This document shows, in pieces, positions 9,001-18,137 of a stretch of 64,000 nt of DNA. The notes under the pieces are model-generated. The model saw only the letters and a program-made list of their open reading frames with translations, had not been told where the DNA came from and searched no databases. The position numbers were made by a program, and so were the translations under genes. Each line of letters starts with the position of its first letter. The first letter of the stretch is position 1. The DNA comes from Gammaproteobacteria bacterium (GTDB taxonomy: Bacteria; Pseudomonadota; Gammaproteobacteria; Pseudomonadales; Azotimanducaceae), in the NCBI GenBank assembly GCA_026706935.1, contig JAPOXV010000026.1, positions 1,021,721 through 1,085,720 of the forward strand, read 5' to 3'.

Positions 9001-10739
9001 TTCGATTAGACAGCATCACCTGGCTGCGAAAAAGGTATGCTGACGGACGGTTTCAACCGCAGGACGTCATTGAGACTGCTAGAAAGCGTGCTCTAGGTGC
9101 ACATGAAGCGGTTTGGATTCATGTACTTGATGAATCGTTGCTCTCCACCTACATAGACCGCTTAGAAAACCTTGACTTCGACACTTCACCTTTGTGGGGA
9201 GTCCCATTTGCGATTAAGGACAACATCGATTTAGCAGATGTACCGACGACGGCTGGTTGTCCGGACTATGCGTACGTACCTGAGCGATCCGCTTTTGTCG
9301 TGTCCCGTCTCATTGATGCAGGTGCGATACCCATTGGCAAAACAAATCTAGACCAATTCGCAACCGGTTTGACTGGCACTCGTTCCCCCTACGGGGCCGT
9401 ACCCAACGCGATTGACCCAACTTATATCGCTGGTGGAAGCAGCAGTGGCTCAGCTGTTGCGGTAAAAAACGGCTCAGTGTCGTTCGCACTTGGAACGGAT
9501 ACTGCGGGATCAGGGAGGATTCCAGCAGCATTCAATGACCTGATCGGGTTTAAACCAACGCGTGGCTGGTGGTCTACGAAAGGCGTAGTACCGGCATGTC
9601 GAAGTCTCGACTGTGTGTCGGTATTTACAAATAACGTCGCTGATGCAAGCGTTATCGCTCGTGTTGCCGGTAGCTTCGATAGAGAAGATCCATTTGCACG
9701 CCGGATCGAGCAAGCATCGTTTGGTCGTTCGAGGCCACAGATCGGGTACCTAAATCCAAACCGATTACCTTGGCGTGAGCATTCAGAGTATGCGAATTTG
9801 TATCGTGACTTCATAGAAGATCTTCCTGATCCTTCAGTTTCCATCGATCCAGAACCATTTCTAGGCGCGGGCGCTCTCCTATACGAAGGTCCGTGGATAG
9901 TTGAACGCGTTGTCGCAGTTGGCGATTTTCTTATGAACCATCGAGATGCTATTCACCCAATTTCTAGGGCAGTCATTGAGTCTGCGCCGAAGCTCTCGGC
10001 AGTGGAGTGCTTTCAGGCACAGTATCAATTGGCCGGATTGAGACGGCAGATCGAATTGATATACGAAGAAATCGATGTTCTCGTCATGCCTACAGCGCCG
10101 AAACATTACACGCTGGCGGAAGTTGAGAACGATCCCTTCGTGACGAATTCCTATCTCGGTACGTTTAGCCATTGTGTCAATCTGCTTGATCTCTGCGCTG
10201 TTGCGATTCCGGCTAGTGCAACGGCATCAGGACTGCCCTTCGGAGTGACACTTGTGAGTAAAGCCGGCTTCGACATATCCCTGCTGCAAGTTGCGGCGAG
10301 CATATGTGATGACGAGCCCATAGAGTCGTTCGCCTCCTTAGGTGGCGAGATGCGTCTTGCAGTATGTGGGGCTCATATGACGGGACAACCGTTGAATCAT
10401 GAGCTGGAACGCCGTGGCGGTAGACGAATACAGCGAACTCGAACGAGTTCCAAGTACCGACTCTATCAACTACCGGACGGTATCCGACCCGCTTTGGTAC
10501 GCAGCGAGTCAGAAGGAGCAGCGATTGAGCTTGAGGTTTGGACATTACCTGAAGAAGAGCTCGGGGTTTTCATCCGGTCGATCGAACGCCCACTTGCCAT
10601 TGGATCCGTTGAACTTGAAGACGGTGATTGGGTTAAAGGATTCGTAGGAGACTTCAGCGCGACGGACGGGGCAGTCGAAATAACGGCATTTGGCGGTTGG
10701 CGAGAATTTCGGCGTACTTCGAAACCTCTAATTTCATAA
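8997..10739 (+). CDS. atzF: Allophanate hydrolase
   Basis: A 580-aa amidase-signature enzyme converting allophanate to ammonia and CO2. The Ser-Ser-Lys machinery is visible: Lys74 in FAIKDNID, the Gly/Ser-rich loop GGSSSGSAVAVKNG from 146 with Ser148 as bridging Ser, and nucleophile Ser172 in DTAGSGRIPAAF. The tail from about 440 (AVCGAHMTGQPLNHEL...) is the separate C-terminal domain found in full-length allophanate hydrolases (AtzF/DUR1), so decarboxylation is likely retained. The start overlaps the carboxylase stop (ATGA), implying translational coupling. It is the last gene of the operon, 113 bp before a strong terminator hairpin. Confidence 0.93.
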   Translation: MIRLDSITWLRKRYADGRFQPQDVIETARKRALGAHEAVWIHVLDESLLSTYIDRLENLDFDTSPLWGVPFAIKDNIDLADVPTTAGCPDYAYVPERSAFVVSRLIDAGAIPIGKTNLDQFATGLTGTRSPYGAVPNAIDPTYIAGGSSSGSAVAVKNGSVSFALGTDTAGSGRIPAAFNDLIGFKPTRGWWSTKGVVPACRSLDCVSVFTNNVADASVIARVAGSFDREDPFARRIEQASFGRSRPQIGYLNPNRLPWREHSEYANLYRDFIEDLPDPSVSIDPEPFLGAGALLYEGPWIVERVVAVGDFLMNHRDAIHPISRAVIESAPKLSAVECFQAQYQLAGLRRQIELIYEEIDVLVMPTAPKHYTLAEVENDPFVTNSYLGTFSHCVNLLDLCAVAIPASATASGLPFGVTLVSKAGFDISLLQVAASICDDEPIESFASLGGEMRLAVCGAHMTGQPLNHELERRGGRRIQRTRTSSKYRLYQLPDGIRPALVRSESEGAAIELEVWTLPEEELGVFIRSIERPLAIGSVELEDGDWVKGFVGDFSATDGAVEITAFGGWREFRRTSKPLIS

Positions 10740-10851
10740 TGTAAAGTACACCTGCGACTAGGGGTTTCGGTGCATGGGCGATGATAATCGCCAGTGCTCT
10801 ACTGTGCTCAGGACCGAAGCTTGCGTTTATTTATGGAAATGAACGTCTTAG

Positions 10852-10890
10852 CAAATCGCACCTGGGTTCTAAAAACCCAGGTGCGATTTG
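10852..10890. terminator. Perfect 17-bp inverted repeat, bidirectional terminator
   Basis: A 17-bp perfect inverted repeat (arms 10852-10868 and 10874-10890) with a 5-nt loop CTAAA. It lies between the end of the allophanate hydrolase gene (+) and the end of the converging coiled-coil gene (-), just where a shared terminator is expected. There is no long external T-tract; the T-rich part is inside the stem. Confidence 0.8.
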
Positions 10891-10896
10891 AACAGT

Positions 10897-11400
10897 CTAA
10901 ATCAGCCATATCACTGACTGCGGCGAGTTACCAAGGTTCACCAGTGCAACCAGCAAGCCAAGCGTGATAACTGCACTCGCGAACGGAACTAACGCTTGAA
11001 TAACCATGAAGAGCCGGTTAGTCGCTTTGAATCGTTCGTCCATAACTGAACGCACAGATCCAATTTCCTCGACCAACTCTGAACGCAAAAACGCAATGTC
11101 CTTGGTCAATTCAGAGCGCAAAAAAGCGATGTCTTTGGTCAGTTCGGAACGCAACGACTCATTGCTCTTGTCCATCTCTGAACGCACGAGCGCAAATCCC
11201 GTTTCCATGTCTGATCGCAAAGACGTAGCGGTTGTGTCGATTTTCGAATCTAAATCAGCGATGCTCTTCAGCATGCGATCAAATCCACTATCGACCATTT
11301 CATCCACAACCATCAGTGTGCCATTAGCCTGTTCGGCGTTGAAGTCGTGTTCTTCTTCCAACTTCCGACGAAGTGCATCTGCGCGGTTAAGCGACATCAT
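10897..11400 (-). CDS. Coiled-coil protein with C-terminal membrane anchor
   Basis: A 167-aa protein from the ATGATG at 11400, chosen because a GGGGAGGTG ribosome site lies a few bases upstream; the longer frame start at 11424 has no such site. Residues about 35-130 are a charged alpha-helical rod with an 11-residue repeat (LRSELTKDIAF twice, then a degenerate copy), pointing to a coiled coil. Residues about 133-158 form one hydrophobic segment (VIQALVPFASAVITLGLLVALV), so the rod is probably tail-anchored in the inner membrane. It resembles DUF1640-like coiled-coil membrane proteins in design only; function unknown. Transcribed toward the 10852 terminator. Confidence 0.7.
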   Translation of the reverse strand: MMSLNRADALRRKLEEEHDFNAEQANGTLMVVDEMVDSGFDRMLKSIADLDSKIDTTATSLRSDMETGFALVRSEMDKSNESLRSELTKDIAFLRSELTKDIAFLRSELVEEIGSVRSVMDERFKATNRLFMVIQALVPFASAVITLGLLVALVNLGNSPQSVIWLI

Positions 11401-11749
11401 GACGCACCTCCCCAGGTACTTCAAGGAGCATTGTAAAAAGCAAACGCGACTGGCGCAAAACCAATTTCTTAGTCCTGCGCGAAGGTAAATTCGTCATGCG
11501 CGAAGACTCGCGAATGAACGAAATGTTCCGTCGAAACGGAACGACGTAGAAAGTCAACACGGTGTTGTCCTCCTCTTTCGATGAGGACCAACACCCCGCT
11601 CCGGGGATTGCTCCCCAGATGGGTTGAGCCGACTCACTAGGAGTCGACGACGTTAAATCGAGGTACACATGACGCCTTAAAAAAGCACCACGCTGTATGC
11701 CGATCTCAGTACCCGGTGGCATCTCTACCGCTAAATCCGTAGCGGCCAC
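11387..11749 (-). CDS. Possible small protein, or structured leader of the coiled-coil gene
   Basis: A 120-codon frame starting at GTG 11749 with a good Shine-Dalgarno (AAGGAG, 8 nt spacing), which is the main support for translation. It overlaps the start of the coiled-coil gene by 14 bp. The second half of the product is basic and low in recognisable features, and I know no family for it. The DNA holds three hairpins between 11525 and 11606, so the region may act mainly as a structured 5' leader, with or without a short peptide. Confidence 0.35.
   Translation of the reverse strand: MAATDLAVEMPPGTEIGIQRGAFLRRHVYLDLTSSTPSESAQPIWGAIPGAGCWSSSKEEDNTVLTFYVVPFRRNISFIRESSRMTNLPSRRTKKLVLRQSRLLFTMLLEVPGEVRHDVA
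11525..11606 (-). promoter_or_regulatory. Cluster of three hairpins in the leader of the coiled-coil gene
   Basis: Three adjacent inverted repeats: GTTCCGT/ACGGAAC with a CGAA loop (11525-11542); GGTGTT-GTCCTC with GAGGAC-C-AACACC, one bulge (11561-11595); and CCCC/GGGG around GCTCC (11594-11606). They lie 125-210 bp upstream of the coiled-coil gene on its sense strand. They fit no riboswitch class I recognise. Confidence 0.45.
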
Positions 11750-12126
11750 GATAAAAACTCCTTCTATCTTCTACGACTCGGTTTTGTATTCACAGAAACC
11801 AATGCGTGACTCCACCAACTAAACGAAGCAGCGAGTGGAACCATCTGGTGAAGCGTCCTCTTTTTTGATTTCCAGTTGTGAGAATTAGCTCCGATTTCCG
11901 CTTCTGATGTTTTAAGCTGGATCACAAGGTTGGTGCTAAATTCCGCATGGACCGCGAATTTGAAGCAAGAGCGCGAAGACGTGTATCAGAAATCATTTCA
12001 TCGGTTGTCGGAGTTCTTTATGAAAACCCTTCGTGATGATCGAGATACGACTAAACTCTCCCGGAGGAATGTAGATTTCTTCCTCACAAACTCATGGTGG
12101 GAAATAACTGTTTTGGCGGAACCGGA
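11750..12126. other. 377-bp intergenic region
   Basis: Lies between divergently transcribed units and must carry both promoters. A 73-codon frame at 11930-12151 (+) overlaps the nuclease start and has no protein-like character. I see no RNA gene, repeat or terminator here. Confidence 0.5.
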
Positions 12127-12903
12127 ATGTCAAAGTCGCCACTCGCGCTAATACTGGTCTTCAGTCTTGGATTGACGCAAATAACCTCCGCACATTTAGA
12201 CGGCGTCAATGCGAATGGGTGTCACACACCCGGTGGCACAGATAGTGGCAATCCCTGTCACTGCCATGCGCCTGGCGATTTCACTGAGGAACTCGCTTGC
12301 GAAAACGGTGCGCCGGTCCAGGGCGGTTCACAAGACGATGACGACGTCAATAGCGAATCGGGTGACGATTCGGACGACGCAGAAGACGCCTCACCAACGA
12401 CGTGGCTCGGTCTACGTGTCGAAGATCAGCTTGAATGTGATGGCGAAGGCCAACGTTACATTCGGGATCACTACGCATACGACTCCGATGCTGACATAAC
12501 CATCGCACATACCATGGGCGGTATCTACGGCCCGTACGAAGACCGATGCTTCGACAGTTACAGAGACGTAACAGTTGAGCACATGGTATCAGCGAACGAG
12601 GGACACAAAAGTGGCATGTGCGAACGAGACATCGTGGAGCGATACACGTTGGGCAACGATTTGCTGAACTTGACTCTGGCAAGCTCCGAAGTGAATAGTT
12701 TCAAATCCAACAAGGATCCGGGCGAGTGGGAGCCAGACTACAACAAGTGTTGGTATGTCTATCGCGTCATTGAAGTAAAACGTAAATACGATATGTCGAT
12801 CGATGAAAGGGAACGAGATGCAATGAAGCGGATCTTAGCAGATTGTTCTGTAGAGGATCTCTATCTCGTCCCGCGTGACGATTGCGCACTGCCAGAAGAG
12901 TAG
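12127..12903 (+). CDS. Secreted HNH-family (DUF1524-like) nuclease with YHYH-like Cys/His-rich N-terminus
   Basis: A 258-aa exported protein from the ATG at 12127, which starts a clean signal peptide (MSKSPLALILVFSLGLTQITSA, cleavage after about A22). The mature N-terminus HLDGVNANGCHTPGG...HCHAP resembles the small YHYH motif, presumably metal-binding. An acidic Asp/Ser linker follows (about 69-90). The C-terminal half matches secreted HNH nucleases of the GmrSD/DUF1524 group: VEH at about 150-152, a second His at 160, then NDLLNLTLASSEVNSFK, the KDPGEWEP block and a K-rich finish before the last Cys residues. It likely cleaves nucleic acid outside the cytoplasm, for nutrition or competition (inference). 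Confidence 0.75.
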   Translation: MSKSPLALILVFSLGLTQITSAHLDGVNANGCHTPGGTDSGNPCHCHAPGDFTEELACENGAPVQGGSQDDDDVNSESGDDSDDAEDASPTTWLGLRVEDQLECDGEGQRYIRDHYAYDSDADITIAHTMGGIYGPYEDRCFDSYRDVTVEHMVSANEGHKSGMCERDIVERYTLGNDLLNLTLASSEVNSFKSNKDPGEWEPDYNKCWYVYRVIEVKRKYDMSIDERERDAMKRILADCSVEDLYLVPRDDCALPEE

Positions 12904-13041
12904 CGGTTCCACGTCATTGCGGTAGCTCGAACGAGCTAAGAATCCGGTACGTCGCCAACATACTATAGCTCATTTAGTTGAAGCTCAATGGCTTAATACG
13001 CTATACGCGTTTTCGCGTAGGTGGACAGAATTAGAAATCCG

Positions 13042-13302
13042 ATGAGTGACGCGGTCCTTAAATTCGATCTTGAACATAAGCAGTTCGTGATCCACGTGGA
13101 CGAGACCAATGCGCTGGAACTTTATGTCGACAACTGTTTACGAAAGCGCGACAGTAGCTTGGACCCAGTCGGCTATGTATGGACCAACATTGAGCTAAAC
13201 TGGGAAGAGCATCGTTATGTGGAAGCAAGACTTAGCCGTGCTTCACGCGCTTTGCACGTCACGGTAAACCACGAGACAGTGTTTAACGAATCCCTTGGTT
13301 AA
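13042..13302 (+). CDS. Small hypothetical protein
   Basis: An 86-aa protein from the ATG at 13042 (MSDAVLKFDLEHKQF); a GTG at 13021 would add seven residues. It is compositionally normal, with alternating strands and acidic patches and no membrane segment or signal peptide. I do not recognise the family. It sits 2 bp from the convergent RND gene, and a 6-bp TTTT-loop hairpin (13004-13019) precedes it. Confidence 0.55.
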   Translation: MSDAVLKFDLEHKQFVIHVDETNALELYVDNCLRKRDSSLDPVGYVWTNIELNWEEHRYVEARLSRASRALHVTVNHETVFNESLG

Positions 13303-13304
13303 CG

Positions 13305-16300
13305 CTATCCAGCTGGCGCGGGTATGCCGGTGGGTTGATCTTCCGTAACCGGTAACCGATCGACGGCCGCTCGATTCCAACCGACATCTGCAAGCGCTCT
13401 AATCCACGTAGGAATCAAGATAAGCGTGATCATCGTCGCAAACAGGATACCAAAAGCGATCGAAATCGCCATGTTTACGATCATTTTCGCTTGAGATGAC
13501 TGCTCAAAGAGTATCGGCATGAGTCCCAGAAACGTCGTCAACGAGGTCAACAGGATTGCTCGGAAGCGTGCCTTTCCTGAACTCGTGATTGCGCTTACAA
13601 GGTCTGCGCCTTCGGCGAGCTTGCGCTTAACGTAGTGAACCAGAATCAAGCTATCGTTAACGACCACGCCACTCAGCGCCATGCATCCAATCATCGAAAC
13701 GAAGTTGAAGACGATCGTGCCGTCGAAGAGCGATCGCATGATCCAATGACCGAATACTGCACCAATGATTCCAAATGGAATGACGCTCATAATCAGTATC
13801 GGCAGTAGGTACGAACGTAGTGGAATCGCCATTAGTGCATAGATCGTGACTATGGCGAACGAAAACGCAATGATCAGCGAATTAACGCCGACCATCTCAT
13901 CGCGGGTTGTTCCTCCGACTTCCCACGTTACGCCCGGATAGCGAGCTTCTAAATCAGGTAAGAAATCTCGCTCAGCCGCCACTAGGACTTGCTGAGGATT
14001 GACGAGTCTGCGTTCCGCCTCTGAAGAAATAGCAATCGTGCGAGCGCCGCTTTCCCTTCTTATCGAACTGTATCCAGTATCTTCTCGATACTCGGCGACG
14101 GTGTCGAATGGTGCACTTGAACCATCCGGTAACCTCACCCACATATTGTCGAGCGTTCCGATCGAAGAACGTTCATCCTTCGGATACTTGACCATAACCC
14201 GAAGATTGGTGCTCCCTCGTTGTATTCTCTGAACTTCCGCGCCGTAGAGTGCGTATCGGACTTGCCGACCTAAATCACTAAGCGTTAAACCAGCAGCCTG
14301 ACCTGCCGGTTTGACGGCGAGCCGCATTTCCCGCGGTCCAGCGGTTGCGGAACTCTGTACGTTGTATAAACCATTGAAGTCACGAAGGTAGTTGACAAGA
14401 TCGTCACCCGCACGTTCTAACGTGTCAGGATTCTCACCACGAAGGTTGATGTCGAGGTCAGAACCGCTTCCCATTCGCTGGGATGCGGAGATACTTAGGT
14501 CTTCGGTGTGTGCGAGATCGCCGACCTTTTCCCGCCATCGGCGCGCGACTTCCGCCGTAGTAACAGGTCGTTCACCGAGTTTCGAAAGCTCGAGCTGAAA
14601 GCGTGCCTCTGTGTTATCGTTTCGCGTGTAAGCGAAAACGTTTTGAATAACCGGATCACCGGTCTCTTCGAGAAACTCTGCCTGTAATTCGTCTAAGGCT
14701 CCGTTTATGTGATTGATGGTGTCAATCATCAATTGATCTGGTGCACCTTCAACGATCGTTACTTCGCCACGCACAAAGTCGCTTACGTTACCGGGGAAAA
14801 AACCGAACGGAACGACACCGCTAGCGACCAACATCGACGCGCCAACGAGTAGCATGAAGAAAAACGAAAGGGTCGCGTAACGGAACTCCATGCACCGTCG
14901 CAGTAATGGAATATAGACGCTATCTACGAAGCGACCTAGTTGCTTCTGTGTCCAATCTGCTACCACATCCCATCGACCGTGGGACGACTTCATCAACGCT
15001 AGATGAGACGGCAATATCAACTTGGACTCGACGAGTGAAAAGAGTAGACAGAAAATAATGACACTCGTGATGGGTATGACGATGTTTTTGATTGGACCGG
15101 TCTCAAACATGAGTGGCATAAAGGCAGCGACGGTCGTTAGCACGCCGAATGTCGCTGGTACCGCAACACGCTGTGCGCCTCGCACGATATTTGCAACGTT
15201 GTAGCCTTTCTGCATGGTCTCAGCATGCGCACTCTCCGCAATGATGATCGCGTCGTCCACGACAATGCCGATGACAACGATGAATCCAAAGAGACTTGGC
15301 ATACTGATCGTGACATCGAGCGCTGGTAGAAATATCACCGCGCCAAGAAACGCGACCGGAAGTCCAAACACCACCCAAAATGCTTCACGTAGGTGTAGGA
15401 AAACACCAAGTGCCAAAAATACCAAGCATGCGCCGAATAAGAGGTTTTTGAGCATCATCTTGAGATGCCCTTCGAGGTAGTAAGCGGAACTACCCCACGT
15501 AGTCAGTTCGATCGATTTCGGAAGCGTGTGTTGACGCTCTTCCGCCCATTCTGTAACCGCCGCAGCGATATCAACGTCGTTCTCTTTACCACGGGCGAGC
15601 GCTTGGATACCGATTGAAGGTTTTCCATTGAAGAGCGTGATGTTTTGAAAGTCGACGAATCCGTCATGGATCGACGCGATTTGGCCAAGATTTAGTGTCG
15701 TTCCGTCTGGGTTGGTCAGGATCGTAATCTGCTCGTACTCTTCACCTGTATACGCCTGACCGGTCGCTCGCACTCGAATGCTGCCGCTCTGAGTTTCGAT
15801 CGCACCACTGGATACGTTGACCGACCATTGTCGAATGATCTGTGCGACTCGTTCTAGCGTTAGTCCGTAGCGCTGTAGCATCGATTCGCTTATTTCGATG
15901 CGGATTTCATAAGGTCGAACGCCGTTTAGCTCCGCGTATGAAACATCATCAAGTGCGATGACCTCTTTCCGCAGCTGCTCTGCAACGTCCGCCAACGTCC
16001 GCATGTCGACGTCTCCTGAAACTTGGACGGCGATGGCTTGAGGTTTAAACATCTGCATTTCACCAACGCGTGGCGGGTATGCGTCAGGTGGGAAGGAGCT
16101 GATAGAGTCAACGGCCGCTTTAACCTCATTTGTAACCTCAATGAGGTCATAGCCTGTAGCCAGTACGATCGTTACTTGACCATTACCTTCGTTTGAAAAC
16201 GAGTAATACCGATCAACGCCCTCGATATCCTTGATCGCCTCTTCGATCTTTATGGTGATTGTTTCTTCGATATCTTCCGGCGAAGCACCGGGATAGCTCA

Positions 16301-16547
16301 TTGATACCGTAATTCGTTCAGTTTCGAACGCCGGCATCGTCTCGACTTTGATATTTAAAAGCGTGTATATGCCGAGCCCAACGACCAGGAGCCAAATTAG
16401 GTTCGCGGCGACGTGATTGGTCGCGAACCAACCAATCAATCCAGTTACGCGTTGATCTTCAGCTTCTTCGGCACTTGTGTTGAACGATTCACGTTGTTGC
16501 GAAGAAGGGATCTGCTCGGTTCCCTGATCAGCAATATCGTCACTCAC
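13305..16547 (-). CDS. RND efflux transporter permease subunit
   Basis: A 1080-aa inner-membrane RND pump: first transmembrane helix after an N-terminal extension (GWFATNHVAANLIWLLVVGLG), a large periplasmic loop with the TMSYPGASPEDIE-type signature of heavy-metal/multidrug RND proteins, and the paired acidic residues in GIVVDDAIIIAESAH of TM4 that carry protons. The duplicated second half has MALSGVVVNDSLILV. It extrudes substrates using the proton gradient together with the adaptor gene, whose end it overlaps by 8 bp. It lacks an adjacent outer-membrane channel gene, so it probably uses a TolC encoded elsewhere. Confidence 0.92.
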   Translation of the reverse strand: MSDDIADQGTEQIPSSQQRESFNTSAEEAEDQRVTGLIGWFATNHVAANLIWLLVVGLGIYTLLNIKVETMPAFETERITVSMSYPGASPEDIEETITIKIEEAIKDIEGVDRYYSFSNEGNGQVTIVLATGYDLIEVTNEVKAAVDSISSFPPDAYPPRVGEMQMFKPQAIAVQVSGDVDMRTLADVAEQLRKEVIALDDVSYAELNGVRPYEIRIEISESMLQRYGLTLERVAQIIRQWSVNVSSGAIETQSGSIRVRATGQAYTGEEYEQITILTNPDGTTLNLGQIASIHDGFVDFQNITLFNGKPSIGIQALARGKENDVDIAAAVTEWAEERQHTLPKSIELTTWGSSAYYLEGHLKMMLKNLLFGACLVFLALGVFLHLREAFWVVFGLPVAFLGAVIFLPALDVTISMPSLFGFIVVIGIVVDDAIIIAESAHAETMQKGYNVANIVRGAQRVAVPATFGVLTTVAAFMPLMFETGPIKNIVIPITSVIIFCLLFSLVESKLILPSHLALMKSSHGRWDVVADWTQKQLGRFVDSVYIPLLRRCMEFRYATLSFFFMLLVGASMLVASGVVPFGFFPGNVSDFVRGEVTIVEGAPDQLMIDTINHINGALDELQAEFLEETGDPVIQNVFAYTRNDNTEARFQLELSKLGERPVTTAEVARRWREKVGDLAHTEDLSISASQRMGSGSDLDINLRGENPDTLERAGDDLVNYLRDFNGLYNVQSSATAGPREMRLAVKPAGQAAGLTLSDLGRQVRYALYGAEVQRIQRGSTNLRVMVKYPKDERSSIGTLDNMWVRLPDGSSAPFDTVAEYREDTGYSSIRRESGARTIAISSEAERRLVNPQQVLVAAERDFLPDLEARYPGVTWEVGGTTRDEMVGVNSLIIAFSFAIVTIYALMAIPLRSYLLPILIMSVIPFGIIGAVFGHWIMRSLFDGTIVFNFVSMIGCMALSGVVVNDSLILVHYVKRKLAEGADLVSAITSSGKARFRAILLTSLTTFLGLMPILFEQSSQAKMIVNMAISIAFGILFATMITLILIPTWIRALADVGWNRAAVDRLPVTEDQPTGIPAPAG

Positions 16548-17760
16548 TGTATTTCACCCTCATTCCCGGCAAAGGTTGGTCGATCGGCGTAATGCACACC
16601 AATTCCCCTTCATCGAGTCCCTCCGAAATATAAGCCGAATTTCGATCTGATCGAATTATCGTAAGCTCCCGTGGATAGATCTCATCTGTGTCGTCGACCA
16701 CCCATACGGTATCTCCGTCGTAGATAGCGTGACGCGGCAAGACATACAGTTCCCCGGCTTGGCGACCTTCAATTCGAGCGTTTACAAACGTTCCGAAAAG
16801 CAACGTATGTTCGTGCGACACGGTGTTGTCGTAAGGGCTTTCGACCTGCGCCACGACATGTACGACACGCGATGTATCGTTCACCAGTCCTTCAGAGCGC
16901 ACGATAGTTCCCTGCCAAACGGCTGGCTCGTCGTGCCCAATGTCCGCGGTCAATGTGACAGGTATCTTGCGGTCGCGTGAAAAGTGTTCGAGATCTAGGA
17001 ACTGAAAGTCTCTCAGTGATACCGGTAAACGTATTTCGGCAAGGTCAATAGCAACGGTCGTGGCGATTTGAGCGCCAGTATTTACGAACTGACCGAGGTC
17101 GGCGAGTTTTTCAACAATCATGCCGTCGAAAGGCGCCCGGATGATGGTTCGATCGAGATCCTCTTCGGCTTTCTCTAGTGCAGCTTGATTTAGATCGAGT
17201 TCCGCAAGCGCTTCGGCTAATTGCGGTTTTCGTAACGTCAGGTCAGAAGGCTCTTCGTTGACGTTCGACAAACCTTGAAGCGTATTCCAGTTATCCAATG
17301 CCTGCGCAGCAAGTGCTTGTTCGGTCTGTAGGAGTGTTCTTGATTTGGCTAGATCTGCTCGAGCACGTTTTAGCGCGGTTTCGTAATTACGCGGGTCAAT
17401 GCGTGCCAATACCTCGTCTCGCGTAAAAAAACCGCCACTTTCAAGATTTGGCGACACCTCAACGATATGCCCGGTGACTTCCGACACGATCGTCGTACGC
17501 GTTCGAGGCGTTGCAACCCCTTGAGAAACGACTGAGAACTGCACAGGTTCTCGCTCCATGGTTAAAACTTGCACAAGCAATGCTGGCGGTTCGACCTCGA
17601 AGCGTGGTGGAGTCGGCGGTTCTCGCGTAAGCGTGGCATACACGAACCCACCCGCAATAGCGATAAAGGCTATTGGCAAACCGACTTTCAGGGACGTTAG
17701 TAGAAATCGTTTAGGTCGCTGGACCGTCGTCGATTCAGTGATTTCAGGTGTGTCTGTCAA
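16540..17760 (-). CDS. RND efflux periplasmic adaptor (membrane fusion protein)
   Basis: A 406-aa adaptor with an N-terminal membrane anchor (KVGLPIAFIAIAGGFVYATL), a lipoyl-like half motif before and after a helical hairpin (LAKSRTLLQTEQALAAQALDN...), and the second half motif IIRAPFDGMIVEKLADLGQFV, typical of HlyD/AcrA-type proteins. It bridges the RND permease and an outer-membrane channel. First gene of a two-gene operon. Confidence 0.92.
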   Translation of the reverse strand: MTDTPEITESTTVQRPKRFLLTSLKVGLPIAFIAIAGGFVYATLTREPPTPPRFEVEPPALLVQVLTMEREPVQFSVVSQGVATPRTRTTIVSEVTGHIVEVSPNLESGGFFTRDEVLARIDPRNYETALKRARADLAKSRTLLQTEQALAAQALDNWNTLQGLSNVNEEPSDLTLRKPQLAEALAELDLNQAALEKAEEDLDRTIIRAPFDGMIVEKLADLGQFVNTGAQIATTVAIDLAEIRLPVSLRDFQFLDLEHFSRDRKIPVTLTADIGHDEPAVWQGTIVRSEGLVNDTSRVVHVVAQVESPYDNTVSHEHTLLFGTFVNARIEGRQAGELYVLPRHAIYDGDTVWVVDDTDEIYPRELTIIRSDRNSAYISEGLDEGELVCITPIDQPLPGMRVKYSE

Positions 17761-18137
17761 TTCTGAAGTAATGGCATCCGCACCCCATAGGGGCTCGCGG
17801 AGCGCTGTTTACGACTCCTTGCTTTCGGTGCTGTACGAACTATGGAAGCGGTGCGCGCGGATAGGTTGGTGCAGAGTTCGCTGTTGGGTTGGAATTCGTG
17901 TACGAGCGTGCGTGGGATAAGCGTTCGCGAATTTTCGAAGCTTTTTGATACGAAATGCACAGCGCGTGTTGGAATGTGAAATTATATTGGGGTGGCGCAC
18001 TCTCTGAATGCGCCTCAAAACATCAAGAATAGCTTGCTTCTGTTCTGGATAGACCACTTTTTTGGTTGTTCGTTGTCCAACACCATTCAAAATCGTTAAA
18101 CTCTCGTCGGTTCAACGTCTTCTCGACGACTTAGAGC
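17761..18137. other. 377-bp intergenic region between divergent genes
   Basis: Separates the RND operon (-) from a PhyH gene (+), so promoters for both lie here. Frames on the minus strand (17757-17960, 17809-18090) are basic, lack ribosome sites and look random. No repeat, RNA gene or regulator gene seen. Confidence 0.5.

Noticed and set aside
11930-12151. Small gene upstream of the HNH nuclease
   Set aside because: Overlaps the nuclease start, no ribosome site and composition unlike a real protein.
13004-13019. TACGCG-TTTT-CGCGTA hairpin as terminator or operator
   Set aside because: Only six base pairs and no T-tract; too weak to assign a role.
17809-18090. Minus-strand gene between the RND operon and PhyH, perhaps a regulator
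   Set aside because: TTG start without ribosome site; basic, repetitive translation with no helix-turn-helix.
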